Source: Planctomycetota bacterium
GTDB taxonomy: Bacteria > Planctomycetota > UBA1135 > UBA2386
Length of the DNA stretch: 32,620 bases
Direction: 5' to 3'
NCBI GenBank assembly: GCA_016872675.1
Contig: VGZG01000036.1
Span: forward strand, 1 to 32,620
The first letter of the stretch is position 1. Every line of letters starts with the position of its first letter. Under the pieces are notes generated by a model that was not told where the DNA came from, searched no databases, and saw nothing but the letters and a program-made list of their open reading frames with translations. Shown piece by piece: positions 16,282 through 24,325 of this stretch. The translations under genes were made by a program, and so were the position numbers.

Positions 16282-17424
16282 TCACTCGAACTTCGCCTGC
16301 CGCGCCATGCGCTTGCGGATGATGTCGATGCGCTCCATCTGGCCGCGCGCCGGGAAGCGCTCGTAGAAGCCTTCGCGCCGGAACTCGTGCGTCATCTCGG
16401 CGATCGCCTTGAAGCGCGCCTCCAACAGCTTGACGAGGTCGGCGCCCGGCATGACCGCGGCGTCGATGCGCGCGGCGACGTCGCCGCACAGGCGCAGCAT
16501 CGCCTCGATGGCCACGTCGCGCGTGACCATGAAGTTCTTGTTGTCGCCCCACGCCGTGGCGAACGTCGTGCGCAGCGCCTTGAGCACGTCGCGGATCAGG
16601 CCATAGCCGCGGTCCTTGCTCCAGCCGCGGCCGTCCTTGAAGCGGTGCTGCGCGTCCTTGCGGCCGATCAGGCGCAGGACCTCGCCGAAGATCTGCGCCT
16701 GATTGATCCACATCTCCTGGTGGCTGCGGCCGCCGAGCATGTTGATGTGGTACTGCAGCGGGCTGTCGCCCTCCTCGTAGCAGGCGCGCACGAGCGACGC
16801 GGCGTACTTCTTCTCCGGGTCGGTGCCCCACTCGATGCGCTCGTAGAGGTCGATCAGGTGCGAGCGGTTGATGCGCGTGTGCGTGCTGTTGATCACGACG
16901 AACATCTCCGTCGCGAAGTCGCTCGTCTTGCCGTCGAAGATCACGACCGGCACGTCGATGCGGCGGTCGGCATCCTTCTCCTGCAGGTAGAAGTGCAGGC
17001 CGGCGAGGCGGTGCTGGCCGTCGATGATCAGGAAGTCGCTGCGCGGCTCGATCAGGTTGCCGGCGCGCTCCATGCCCTTCAGCGGCTGGAACTCGAGCTT
17101 CTCCGGGGTGAACAGCAGCACCGCGCCGGGGATCACCGGCTGGCGCGACTCGTTGCGGTAGAAGTCTTTGATCTGGCGAATCTTGCGTCGGTTCAGCTCG
17201 CGCTGGAACGACTTGCTGTTCTTCTCGATCGCCTGCACGTAGCGCTCGACCTCGTCGGGCTCGCTGGTCTTTCCTTTCTGCTCGCTGAGCGCATCGCCAC
17301 CGATCACCTGGCCGCGTTCGCCGTAGAAGCGCGTGACGAACCGCACCTTGCGCAGCAGATCCTCGGCGGGATAGCTGACGAAGTAGAACTCCGACTCCTT
17401 CTGGCGCATGCGCTGGGCAAACAC
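16282..17424 (-). CDS. Stand-alone DGQHR-domain protein (DndB-related)
   Basis: The GTG at 17424 is chosen because AGGAG lies 8 nt upstream; an ATG five codons later would leave that site too far away. The 380-residue protein carries the family signature D135-G-Q-H-R139 followed by 'L-A-G-L-H-F', preceded by 'F-L-I-I'. Further motifs are 'V-P-V-V-I-F-D' and 'E-M-F-V-V-I-N-S-T-H-T-R-I-N-R-S-H-L' (173-190). The DGQHR family includes DndB-type proteins linked to DNA phosphorothioation, but many members stand alone with unknown function. No dnd, restriction or toxin gene is adjacent here; its neighbours are the low-GC islet and the folate gene. A DNA-related or defence function is possible but unproven. 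GC3 is like the host genome. Confidence 0.85.
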   Translation of the reverse strand: MFAQRMRQKESEFYFVSYPAEDLLRKVRFVTRFYGERGQVIGGDALSEQKGKTSEPDEVERYVQAIEKNSKSFQRELNRRKIRQIKDFYRNESRQPVIPGAVLLFTPEKLEFQPLKGMERAGNLIEPRSDFLIIDGQHRLAGLHFYLQEKDADRRIDVPVVIFDGKTSDFATEMFVVINSTHTRINRSHLIDLYERIEWGTDPEKKYAASLVRACYEEGDSPLQYHINMLGGRSHQEMWINQAQIFGEVLRLIGRKDAQHRFKDGRGWSKDRGYGLIRDVLKALRTTFATAWGDNKNFMVTRDVAIEAMLRLCGDVAARIDAAVMPGADLVKLLEARFKAIAEMTHEFRREGFYERFPARGQMERIDIIRKRMARQAKFE

Positions 17425-17534
17425 GGGCGAGTCTCCTGCGGTAGGGGTGTCTTGAGGCGGAGAGTCTCCGCTGTGCGCGCAGCCTTTGGAAGGGGCTGCG
17501 CGCGCGCCAGCGCTGGCGGCGTACGATCACGGCG

Positions 17535-18116
17535 ATGACCGGCAAGCCGGAACTGCGGGCGGCCCTGCGCGCAACGCGCGATGCCATCGACACCTCGGCG
17601 CGGGCGGCGCGTTCGACTCGCCTCGCCGAGCACGGTGCGGCCGTGCTGGCGCCGCGCGCTCGATCCGGCGCCATCGTGGCGGCGTATTGGCCGATCCGCA
17701 GCGAGGCCGATTCGCGGCCGCTCGCGCGGCTGCTGGCCGCTGCCGGCGCGCGGCTGTGCCTGCCGGTCGTCGACGGCGAGGTGATGACCTTCCGCGCGTG
17801 GCATTCCGACCGCGACCTCGTGCCTGCCGGCTTTGGCGCGCTCGGTCCGGCCGCCGACGCGCCCGAGTGCGCGCCCGACGTCGTGTTGGCGCCGTTGCTC
17901 GCCTGCGACCGGCGCGGCGGGCGGCTCGGCTGGGGCAGGGGCTACTACGACCGCATGCTCGCCGCGCGCGACGGGGCGGCGGCGCGCGGCGCGGGGCAAC
18001 GGCCGTTCGTCGTCGGCGTCGCGTTTGCCTGCCAACTCGTCGCCGCCGTGCCGATGGACGCGCACGACCGCCGCCTCGACGCGATCGTCACCGAGGAGGG
18101 CTGGCTGCCGTGCTGA
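17535..18116 (+). CDS. 5-formyltetrahydrofolate cyclo-ligase
   Basis: The enzyme converts 5-formyl-THF with ATP to 5,10-methenyl-THF, returning a stored or inhibitory folate to the one-carbon pool. The 193-residue length is typical. The ATP/folate-binding signature G129-R-L-G-W-G-R-G-Y-Y-D-R140 is present, as is the early 'K-P-E-L-R-A-A-L-R' helix that corresponds to the usual 'K-x-x-L-R' start. The ending 'P-M-D-x-H-D-x-x-L-D-x-I-V-T-E' also fits the family. The stop overlaps the start of the radical SAM gene by 7 nt, so the two are translationally coupled. This enzyme is known as Fau/YgfA in E. coli and MTHFS in eukaryotes. Identity is secure. Confidence 0.95.
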   Translation: MTGKPELRAALRATRDAIDTSARAARSTRLAEHGAAVLAPRARSGAIVAAYWPIRSEADSRPLARLLAAAGARLCLPVVDGEVMTFRAWHSDRDLVPAGFGALGPAADAPECAPDVVLAPLLACDRRGGRLGWGRGYYDRMLAARDGAAARGAGQRPFVVGVAFACQLVAAVPMDAHDRRLDAIVTEEGWLPC

Positions 18117-19369
18117 CCGTCGTCTGGGCCTACCGCCGCACCGGCAAGTTCGCGTTCCACGTGCTGACCGGCGCGCTCGAGACCGACCCGCGCACGGCCG
18201 GCGTGCCGGTCGTGTTCGCCAACGGCGTCGACGCCGTCGTCGCCGCGGTGCGCGAAGCCTTGGCGCGCGCCGGCGGCCGCGTGCTCGTCGGCTGGTCGTT
18301 CTACTCGCCAGACGCCGCGCAGATGTTCGACGAACTGCGTGCCGTCAAGGCGCAGATCGACGACCCGCGCGCGCTGCACGTCTGCGGCGGCGTGCACGCC
18401 AGCGCCGAGCCGGCAGCGACGCTGCGCGCCGGCTTCGACCTCGTCGCCGTCGGCGAAGGCGAACGGCTGGTGCGCGACCTCGTCGATTGCCTGCAGCACG
18501 GCGGCGAACCGCGCGACCTGCCGGGCGTCGCGTCGCTGCGCGACGGCGCGCTGCGCAAGAACGCCCGCGCCGACCGCATCGCGCTCGACGACTTCCCGCC
18601 ATTTGGGCCAGGCCACGGACGCTACGGCCCGATCGAGATCACGCGCGGCTGCGTGTACGCCTGCCGCTTCTGCCAGACGCCGTACTTCGCCGGCGCCAAC
18701 TTTCGCCACCGCAGCGTCGACAACGTGCGGCAATGGGCGCGCTGGCTCGTTGGCCGCGGCTTCCGCGACTTCCGCTTCCTGACGCCGACATCGCTGAGCT
18801 ACGGCGCGCACGGACCCGAGCCGGACCTCGCCGCCGTCGAAGCGCTGCTCGCCGGCGTGCGCGAGGACATCGGGCCCGCGCGCAAGCTGTGGTTCGGCAC
18901 GTTTCCGAGCGAGGTGCGGCCCGAGCACGTCAGCGACGCGAGCCTGCGCCTGCTCAAGCGCTGGGTCAGCAACCGCTCGCTGATCGTCGGCGGCCAGTCG
19001 GGCAGCGACCGCGTGCTCGCGCACAGCAAGCGCGGCCACGACGCCGCCGAGGTCGAGCGCGCGGCCGCCAAGTGCGTCGAACACGGCTTCGTGCCGCACG
19101 TCGACTTCCTGTTTGGTTTGCCACACGAGACCGCCGACGATGTCGCGGCTACGCTTGCCCTGATGGATCGCCTCGTCGCGCGCGGCGCCAAGGCGCACGG
19201 CCACACCTTCCTGCCGTTGCCGGGCACGCCCTATCGGCGCGCGGCGCCGGGCGCGATCGACGCGACCACGCGGCAGAGGTTGCTGCACCTGGCCTCGAAG
19301 GGCCAACTGTACGGGCAGTGGGAGCAGCAGGCCGCCACGGCGGCGCGCCTGCAGGCGGCGACGCCGTGA
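18110..19369 (+). CDS. B12-binding domain / radical SAM protein (MJ_1487-like)
   Basis: The GTG at 18110 lies 10 nt after GAGGAGGG (18092-18099), which decides the start; upstream sequence in the same frame is antisense-like noise inside the previous gene. The 419-residue protein has a Rossmann-like cobalamin-binding-type N-terminus (about 1-125), with 'V-G-W-S-F-Y-S' and 'H-V-C-G-G-V-H-A-S'. The radical SAM domain starts with C181-x3-C185-x2-C188 ('R-G-C-V-Y-A-C-R-F-C'), which binds the [4Fe-4S] cluster that cleaves S-adenosylmethionine. The C-terminus has 'F-L-F-G-L-P-H-E-T' and 'F-L-P-L-P-G-T-P'. The layout matches the family described as B12-binding/radical SAM of the MJ_1487 type, whose substrate is unknown. 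Co-translation with a folate enzyme hints at one-carbon or methyl chemistry. Confidence 0.88.
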   Translation: MLTVVWAYRRTGKFAFHVLTGALETDPRTAGVPVVFANGVDAVVAAVREALARAGGRVLVGWSFYSPDAAQMFDELRAVKAQIDDPRALHVCGGVHASAEPAATLRAGFDLVAVGEGERLVRDLVDCLQHGGEPRDLPGVASLRDGALRKNARADRIALDDFPPFGPGHGRYGPIEITRGCVYACRFCQTPYFAGANFRHRSVDNVRQWARWLVGRGFRDFRFLTPTSLSYGAHGPEPDLAAVEALLAGVREDIGPARKLWFGTFPSEVRPEHVSDASLRLLKRWVSNRSLIVGGQSGSDRVLAHSKRGHDAAEVERAAAKCVEHGFVPHVDFLFGLPHETADDVAATLALMDRLVARGAKAHGHTFLPLPGTPYRRAAPGAIDATTRQRLLHLASKGQLYGQWEQQAATAARLQAATP

Positions 19370-19469
19370 AGGCTATGCGTCGACGCCGGGGCCTGCGCTG
19401 CGCTACCGGCGCGCGCGCGCCAACGGTGGGACTGTTTCGCCAGCCCACCCGACCCGACGGCGTGCCCAC

Positions 19470-20009
19470 ATGAACGGCGAACTGCGCGAGGCGCTGCGCA
19501 TCGTCGGCACGTGCGTCGGCGGCGCCGTGCTCTACGGCGTCCTGCACGACCTCGTCACCGCGCACCTGAGCGTCGAGTACTTCACCGTCGCGCATCCGTG
19601 GATCGGCACCGACGACCCGATCTTGCTGGCGCTCGCCTGGGGCGTGCTGGCGACGTGGTGGGTCGGCGTATTGCTCGGCGTGCCGCTCGCGGCAGCGGCA
19701 CGGCTGGGACGCGCGCCGCGCGTCACCGCCGTCGAACTGCGAGCGGCGATCCTGCGCCTGCTGGTCGTCATGGGCGTCGCTGCCGTCGCGGCGATGTTGT
19801 TCGCGGCGCTGGCGACGGGCGAGACGTTCTACCTGCCGGATCCACTGTTCGAGCGCGTGCCGCGCGACCGCCACGGACGCCTCGCCGTCGCCGCCGTCGG
19901 CCATGCGGTCAGCTACTTCGCCGGATTCGTCGGCGGCATCGCACTGATCGTGCGCACCGTGCGCGACCGCCGCCGCGCCGCTTGCGCGGCCGCCACCGGC
20001 GTCCCGTAG
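19470..20009 (+). CDS. Four-helix membrane protein of unknown function, upstream of SelW-like gene
   Basis: The 179-residue protein starts at ATG 19470 and has hydrophobic segments at about 11-30, 51-73, 92-115 and 138-161. Between the first and second lies 'H-D-L-V-T-A-H-L-S-V-E-Y-F-T-V-A-H-P', a His/Tyr/Glu-rich loop that looks conserved and could bind a metal or ligand. The loop near residues 118-130 ('P-D-P-L-F-E-R-V-P-R-D-R-H') is also polar and distinctive. The C-terminus is Arg-rich and probably cytoplasmic. It ends 8 nt before the selenoprotein gene and is probably co-transcribed with it. I have seen this general 'D-L-V-T-A-H-x-x-V-E-Y-F-T' pattern in bacterial proteins of unknown function but cannot name a family. 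Confidence 0.75.
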   Translation: MNGELREALRIVGTCVGGAVLYGVLHDLVTAHLSVEYFTVAHPWIGTDDPILLALAWGVLATWWVGVLLGVPLAAAARLGRAPRVTAVELRAAILRLLVVMGVAAVAAMLFAALATGETFYLPDPLFERVPRDRHGRLAVAAVGHAVSYFAGFVGGIALIVRTVRDRRRAACAAATGVP

Positions 20010-20017
20010 ACGCACCG

Positions 20018-20272
20018 ATGAAGGTCACCATCAAGCACTGCGTCTCCTGAGGATTTGGGTCGCGCGCGGCGGGTCTCGCCGCGCACATCGAGGACGCCCT
20101 CGGCATCCAGGTCGTGCGCGAGCGCGGCAGCCTCGGCCAGTTCGACGTTCTTGCCGATGACACGCTGATCGCCAGCCGAGGCGGCAGCATGCTGAAGAAG
20201 GCGCTTGGCGGCGGCTGGCCCGACCCCGAGGAAGTGCTCGCCAAGATCGAGGCGATACAGCGCGCGAACTAG
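20018..20272 (+). CDS. SelW-like (Rdx family) selenoprotein with in-frame UGA
   Basis: Translated with TGA 20048-20050 as selenocysteine, the ATG at 20018 gives an 84-residue protein with C8-V-S-U11 right after the first beta strand ('M-K-V-T-I-K-H'). This is the CxxU redox motif of the Rdx/SelW thioredoxin-like family. It is followed by the typical 'R-A-A-G-L-A-A-H-I-E' helix, 'G-Q-F-D-V-L-A-D-D-T-L-I-A-S-R' strands and 'W-P-D-P-E-E-V-L-A-K-I' helix. Reading normally would stop after ten codons. A strong hairpin follows the UGA (see next entry). These proteins are thought to carry out thiol or selenol redox reactions in the cytoplasm. The gene is 8 nt after a membrane protein gene. It requires SelA, SelB, SelC and SelD, none of which are in the window. 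A real stop with a decayed gene is the alternative, but the frame, motif and hairpin argue against it. Confidence 0.9.
20064..20084 (+). promoter_or_regulatory. Candidate bacterial SECIS hairpin
   Basis: GCGCGGCG (20064-20071) pairs perfectly with CGCCGCGC (20077-20084) around the loop GGTCT (20072-20076). The stem begins 13 nt after the TGA and the loop lies 22-26 nt after it. This is within the window used by bacterial SECIS elements, and the loop contains the conserved early guanine. The same GGUCU loop is known from E. coli fdhF. SelB would bind this loop to deliver Sec-tRNA. Confidence 0.85.
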
Positions 20273-20419
20273 CGTGCATCGCGGACGGCGCCGCGGATCC
20301 CGGCCTTTGCGCCCGCTTCTTCGCCGCGCCGACCACTTCGGGTCGCGGGCAGTCGCCGGTGACGATGCGAAGGCTGGCTGACCGCGACGCAGTGTGGCAG
20401 TTTGCGACCGACGCCCGCG

Positions 20420-21526
20420 TCAGACGTTGAACTTGAACAGCAGCACGTCGCCGTCCGCGACGACGTACTCCTTGCCTTCGATGCGATAGAGGCCCTTCTC
20501 GCGCGCCACCGCGACGCTGCCGCAGGCGACGAGATCCTTGTAGGCGACCGTCTCGGCCTTGATGAAGCCGCGCTCGAAGTCGGTGTGGATCACGCCCGCC
20601 GCCTTAGGCGCGGTGTCGCCGGCGCGGATCGTCCAGGCGCGCACCTCCTTCTCGCCGGCGGTGAAGTACGTGCGCAGGCCGAGCAGGTGGTAGGTCGCGC
20701 GGATCAGCGCGCCGACGCCGGACTCCTTGACGCCGAGGTCGGCGAGGAAGGCCTTGGCGTCGTCGGGCTCGAGGTCGACGAGGTCGCTCTCGATCTGCGC
20801 CGAGATCACGATCGCCTCGCAGGCGAGGTGGCTCTTGGCGTACTCGCGCACCTTCTGCACGTACGGGTTCTGGTCCGCCGTCGCGAGCTGATCGTCCTTC
20901 ACGTTGCAGGCGAAGATCGTCGGCTTGTCGGTCAGCAGCTGGAAGTTCTTCGCGATCGCCTTCTCCTCGTCGTTGAGTTCGACGAGCAGCGCCGGCTTGC
21001 CGGCGTTGAGCGCCGGCAGCACCTTCTGCAACACCGGCATCTCGGCGATCGCCTCCTTGTCGCCGCGCTTGGCCTGCTTCTGCTGCCGGTCGATGCGCTT
21101 CTCGACGGCCTCGAGGTCGGCGAGCACCAATTCGGTCGTGATGACCTCGATGTCGCGCACCGGGTCGACGCCGCCGGCGACGTGGTGGATTTCCGGGTCC
21201 TCGAAGCAACGCACGACCTGGACGATCGCGTTCACCTCGCGGATATGGCTGAGGAACTTGTTGCCGAGGCCCTCTCCCGACGAAGCGCCCTTGACCAGGC
21301 CGGCGATGTCGACGAATTCGATCGCCGCCGGGATCACGACGTTGGTCTTGGCGATCTTCTGCAGGACCTGCAGGCGCTCGTCCGGCACCGTCACGACGCC
21401 GACGTTGGGGTCGATCGTGCAGAAGGGGTAGTTCGCCGCCTGCGCTTTGCGCGTGCGGGTGACGGCGTTGAAGAGCGTGGACTTGCCGACGTTGGGCAGC
21501 CCGACGATGCCAGCCTTGAGGGTCAT
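20420..21526 (-). CDS. ychF: YchF / Obg-like ATPase (Ola1 family)
   Basis: YchF is a conserved P-loop protein that associates with ribosomes and prefers ATP over GTP. The 368-residue length matches (E. coli 363). The Walker A motif is G9-L-P-N-V-G-K-S-T17; switch II is '[12 protein letters not shown]'; and the nucleotide-specificity position reads 'A-C-N-V-K-D' in place of the canonical GTPase NKxD. '[11 protein letters not shown]' is a strong family signature. The C-terminal TGS domain is visible in '[13 protein letters not shown]' and '[15 protein letters not shown]'. It begins 22 nt after the etfA stop on the same strand and may be read through from the etf promoter. Confidence 0.97.
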   Translation of the reverse strand: MTLKAGIVGLPNVGKSTLFNAVTRTRKAQAANYPFCTIDPNVGVVTVPDERLQVLQKIAKTNVVIPAAIEFVDIAGLVKGASSGEGLGNKFLSHIREVNAIVQVVRCFEDPEIHHVAGGVDPVRDIEVITTELVLADLEAVEKRIDRQQKQAKRGDKEAIAEMPVLQKVLPALNAGKPALLVELNDEEKAIAKNFQLLTDKPTIFACNVKDDQLATADQNPYVQKVREYAKSHLACEAIVISAQIESDLVDLEPDDAKAFLADLGVKESGVGALIRATYHLLGLRTYFTAGEKEVRAWTIRAGDTAPKAAGVIHTDFERGFIKAETVAYKDLVACGSVAVAREKGLYRIEGKEYVVADGDVLLFKFNV

Positions 21527-21548
21527 GCGGTCTGCCTGTGCGTGCGGG

Positions 21549-22532
21549 TCACTTACCCTTCATCACGTCCGCAATCGCGGCCGTGAGCGCCGGGACGACC
21601 TCGAAGGCGTCGCCGACGATGCCGAAGTCGGCGACCTTGAAGATCGGCGCGTCGGCGTCCTTGTTGATCGCGACGATCGTGCGCGCGGTGCGCATGCCGG
21701 CAAGGTGCTGGATTGCGCCGCTGATGCCGACGGCGATGTAGAGCGGCGGGCTGACGACCTTGCCGGTCTGGCCAACCTGCTCGGCGTGCGGACGCCAGCC
21801 GGCGTCGACCACCGCGCGCGACGCGCCGACCGCGGCGACGCCGGGGCCGAAGGCGGCGGCGAGGTCCTCGATCAGCTTGAAGTGCTGCGGCTCCTTGAGG
21901 CCGCGGCCGCCCGACACGATGACCTTGGCCTCCTGCAGCGGCACCTTGCCGCCGGCGGACGCGACGATCTCCTTGACCACGGCCAGCAGGTCGCCGGCCG
22001 GGGTTGCGGCCTTGCTGACCTCGGCGTCGCTCGTGCTGCACGCCGGCGCGAACGCGCCCGGGCGCACCGTCGCGCAGAACGGCGCCTTCGCCGCGCGCGC
22101 GGTCATCGTCGCCTTGCCGGCAAACACCGGCTTCTTCGCCGTGAAGGCGCCGCCTTCGTGCCCCAGCCCGACGACGTCCGTGATCACGGCTGCGTCGAGC
22201 AGCGCTGCGACGCGCGGCAGCAGGTCCTTGCCCATCGCGGTGTGCGCCATCAGCACGGCCGTGGCGCCGTTTGCCGCGCACTGCTCGACGACGGCCTTGG
22301 CGAAGCCGTCGCCCGAATAGTTGGCGAACGCCGGGCCGTCGACGGCGACGACCTTGTGCGCGCCGGTCTTGCGCAGCTCGGCGCAGGCGCCGTCGAGCCC
22401 GCTGCCGCAGGCGACCACGATGACCTTGCCGCCGGTCGCGGTGGCGAGCTGCAGGGCCGCGGTGACGGTCTCGAGCGACGGGCGCTTGGCGGCGCCGCCG
22501 CGGACCTCGGCAATCACGAGGATGTTGCTCAT
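21549..22532 (-). CDS. etfA: Electron transfer flavoprotein subunit alpha
   Basis: EtfA with EtfB forms a soluble FAD-containing carrier that takes electrons from acyl-CoA and related dehydrogenases to the quinone pool through ETF:quinone oxidoreductase. The start ATG is preceded by GGAG. The 327-residue protein has the alpha-subunit FAD signature '[17 protein letters not shown]' near residue 265 and the 'V-S-G-G-R-G-L-K' motif near 209. The C-terminal '[11 protein letters not shown]' and 'D-F-G-I-V-G-D' are also typical. It is 22 nt downstream of etfB. No dehydrogenase is adjacent, so its partner is encoded elsewhere. Confidence 0.97.
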   Translation of the reverse strand: MSNILVIAEVRGGAAKRPSLETVTAALQLATATGGKVIVVACGSGLDGACAELRKTGAHKVVAVDGPAFANYSGDGFAKAVVEQCAANGATAVLMAHTAMGKDLLPRVAALLDAAVITDVVGLGHEGGAFTAKKPVFAGKATMTARAAKAPFCATVRPGAFAPACSTSDAEVSKAATPAGDLLAVVKEIVASAGGKVPLQEAKVIVSGGRGLKEPQHFKLIEDLAAAFGPGVAAVGASRAVVDAGWRPHAEQVGQTGKVVSPPLYIAVGISGAIQHLAGMRTARTIVAINKDADAPIFKVADFGIVGDAFEVVPALTAAIADVMKGK

Positions 22533-22554
22533 GGGGGTGCTCCGTGGTCTCGGG

Positions 22555-23304
22555 TCAGAGGGCCTTGGTCTCGCGCAGGGCGGCGATCAGCGCTGGCACC
22601 GCGCCGGCGCCGTTGCCGACGATCTTGCCGGCGGCGCGCGGCGCGGGCAGCGACAGCGCGACGATCTCCATGCCGCGCGCGCCGAGCTGGGCGGGCTGCT
22701 CGACGAACGGCTTCTTCTTCGCCGCCATGATGCCCTTGAGGTTGGCGTAGCGCGGCTCGTTGAGGCCCTTCTGGCAGCTGATCACCGCGGGCGTCTTGCA
22801 CGCGACGACCTCGCGCGCGCCCTCGATGTCGCGCTCGGCGGTGAACGCGCCGTCGGCCAGCGTCAGTTTGCCGACCTCGGTCACGCACGCGAAGCCCAGG
22901 CGTCCGGCGAGGTTGGCCGGTAGCTGGTTGTTGTCCGAGTCGACGGCCTGGCGGCCGCACAGCACGAGGTGGCACGGCACGGTCTTGATCCACGCAGCGA
23001 GCGCGCTGGCGACCTGCATGCCGTCGTACATCCAGTCCGTCGTGCTCAGCAGCACGGCCTTGTCGGCGCCGCGCGCGAGCGCGTCGTCGAGCTGCTTCTT
23101 GCAGTCCTTCGGGCCGACCGTCACCACCGTCACCGAGCCGGCGTTCAGCTGTTCCTTGATGCGCAGCGCCTGCTCGAGCGCGAATTCGTCGTACGCATTG
23201 AGTTCGAAGGTGACGCCGGCGGTCTCGATCGACTTGCCATCGGCGGCGATCTTGATCGCCGTGTCCGTGGCGGGAACTCGCTTGATGCAGACGACGATGT
23301 CCAT
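22555..23304 (-). CDS. etfB: Electron transfer flavoprotein subunit beta
   Basis: The ATG at 23304 gives 249 residues starting 'M-D-I-V-V-C-I-K-R-V-P-A-T-D-T', the normal start for EtfB. The frame is open far upstream, but that extension is antisense to the neighbouring lipoprotein gene and was rejected. Family signs include 'N-A-Y-D-E-F-A-L-E-Q-A-L', 'V-L-C-G-R-Q-A-V-D-S-D', 'Q-L-P-A-N-L-A-G-R-L-G' and 'N-E-P-R-Y-A-N-L-K-G-I-M-A-A-K-K-K'. The beta subunit binds AMP structurally and docks the partner dehydrogenase. Its gene precedes etfA by 22 nt in one operon. Confidence 0.97.
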   Translation of the reverse strand: MDIVVCIKRVPATDTAIKIAADGKSIETAGVTFELNAYDEFALEQALRIKEQLNAGSVTVVTVGPKDCKKQLDDALARGADKAVLLSTTDWMYDGMQVASALAAWIKTVPCHLVLCGRQAVDSDNNQLPANLAGRLGFACVTEVGKLTLADGAFTAERDIEGAREVVACKTPAVISCQKGLNEPRYANLKGIMAAKKKPFVEQPAQLGARGMEIVALSLPAPRAAGKIVGNGAGAVPALIAALRETKAL

Positions 23305-23655
23305 GGTCAACGTGCCGGGCGTCGGCCCGGGTCGGGCGGGAGTTTGAGGGGCGAAGAGTCTAGCGACGGCGGCGCGGCGGGCGACCTTGCATTTTGGCCA
23401 GCGCCGGGGCGCGCCCGGCGGGCGGTCGTTCGCCGCCGCCGTCCGCCCGGACGCAACCCGGGGGATGGCGCGGGATTTCACCGGGGCGGCGGAGTCGGCG
23501 GACGCGCCGGCCGTCGCCGTGCGCGCGGCCGTGCCGACCTCAGAAGGCGGCGGTTCGCGGGCGACGGCGGGGCGATGCCGCGGCGATGTTGTCGGGCGGG
23601 CCGGTCGCCGCGCGCCTGCGTGGCCGCACCCGCGCCGCCGCGCTAGCGTGCGCCG
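23305..23655. other. 351-nt divergent spacer between etfB and a lipoprotein gene
   Basis: No credible gene is seen. The open frames on both strands are GC-driven and yield Ala/Arg/Pro-rich products. The spacer must hold the promoters for the etf operon (leftward) and the lipoprotein gene (rightward), but no clear -35/-10 pair or operator was recognised. Confidence 0.5.
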
Positions 23656-24288
23656 ATGCGCCGCGCCGTCCGCCGCCTTGCTTGCCTCCTGCCGCTCGCC
23701 GTCGCCGCCACGGCGCCGGGCTGCGCGTACTGGCGCGCGCGCGCCGTCGACTTCGACGACAGCTTCCTCTACCGCTGGCACGACGGCGCGCTCGGCGGCG
23801 CGCTCGAAGCCAAGGCCGGTCCGCTCGACGCGGCGCTCGGCGCGTGGATCGCCGACGGCGGTTGGGGCAAGGACACGTTCTGGCAGACGCCCGGCGAGAC
23901 GCTGACGCGGCAGGGCATGGGCGTGCCGTTCACGACGCTCGGGCCGTTGCTGTGGCGCGCGCCGCTCGGCCAGTTCCTCGCCACCAGCTCGCTCGGCAAC
24001 CATCCCGCCGACCCGCAGACGTTTCAGGACGTGCGCGCGTACCTCGGCGTCAGCGACGTGTTCGACCTCGACGACCGCTACCCGTTCGTGCTGTCGCCGC
24101 AGCGCCGCATCGCCGACCTGTTCGGCGTCGAGGTCGGCGTGGTGCCGGTGTTCGTCGGCGCGCGGCTCGGCTTCAACGTCGCCGAGTTCGCCGACTTCCT
24201 GCTCGGCTTCGCGTTCGTCGACCTGCTCGGCGACGACGGCGTGGCCCGCCCGCCGACGCTGCCGTACGTGCCGGTCGGCGGCGGCTGA
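23656..24288 (+). CDS. Lipoprotein of unknown function
   Basis: The 210-residue product begins with a basic n-region (R-R-A-V-R-R), a hydrophobic core, and a lipobox-like A-P-G-C with Cys23. The mature protein has 'D-D-S-F-L-Y-R-W-H-D-G-A-L-G', 'P-F-T-T-L-G-P-L-L-W' and 'L-G-F-N-V-A-E-F-A-D-F-L-L-G-F-A-F-V-D-L-L-G-D-D'. The last segment resembles small planctomycete and myxobacterial lipoproteins with 'R-x-G-x-N-x-x-E-x-x-D-F-x-x-G'. No catalytic motif is evident. It stands alone between the etf operon and the convergent repeat-protein gene. Confidence 0.75.
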   Translation: MRRAVRRLACLLPLAVAATAPGCAYWRARAVDFDDSFLYRWHDGALGGALEAKAGPLDAALGAWIADGGWGKDTFWQTPGETLTRQGMGVPFTTLGPLLWRAPLGQFLATSSLGNHPADPQTFQDVRAYLGVSDVFDLDDRYPFVLSPQRRIADLFGVEVGVVPVFVGARLGFNVAEFADFLLGFAFVDLLGDDGVARPPTLPYVPVGGG

Positions 24289-24325
24289 GCCGCAGCGCGC
24301 CGCCGGCGGACGGGCTCGCGGTTGT

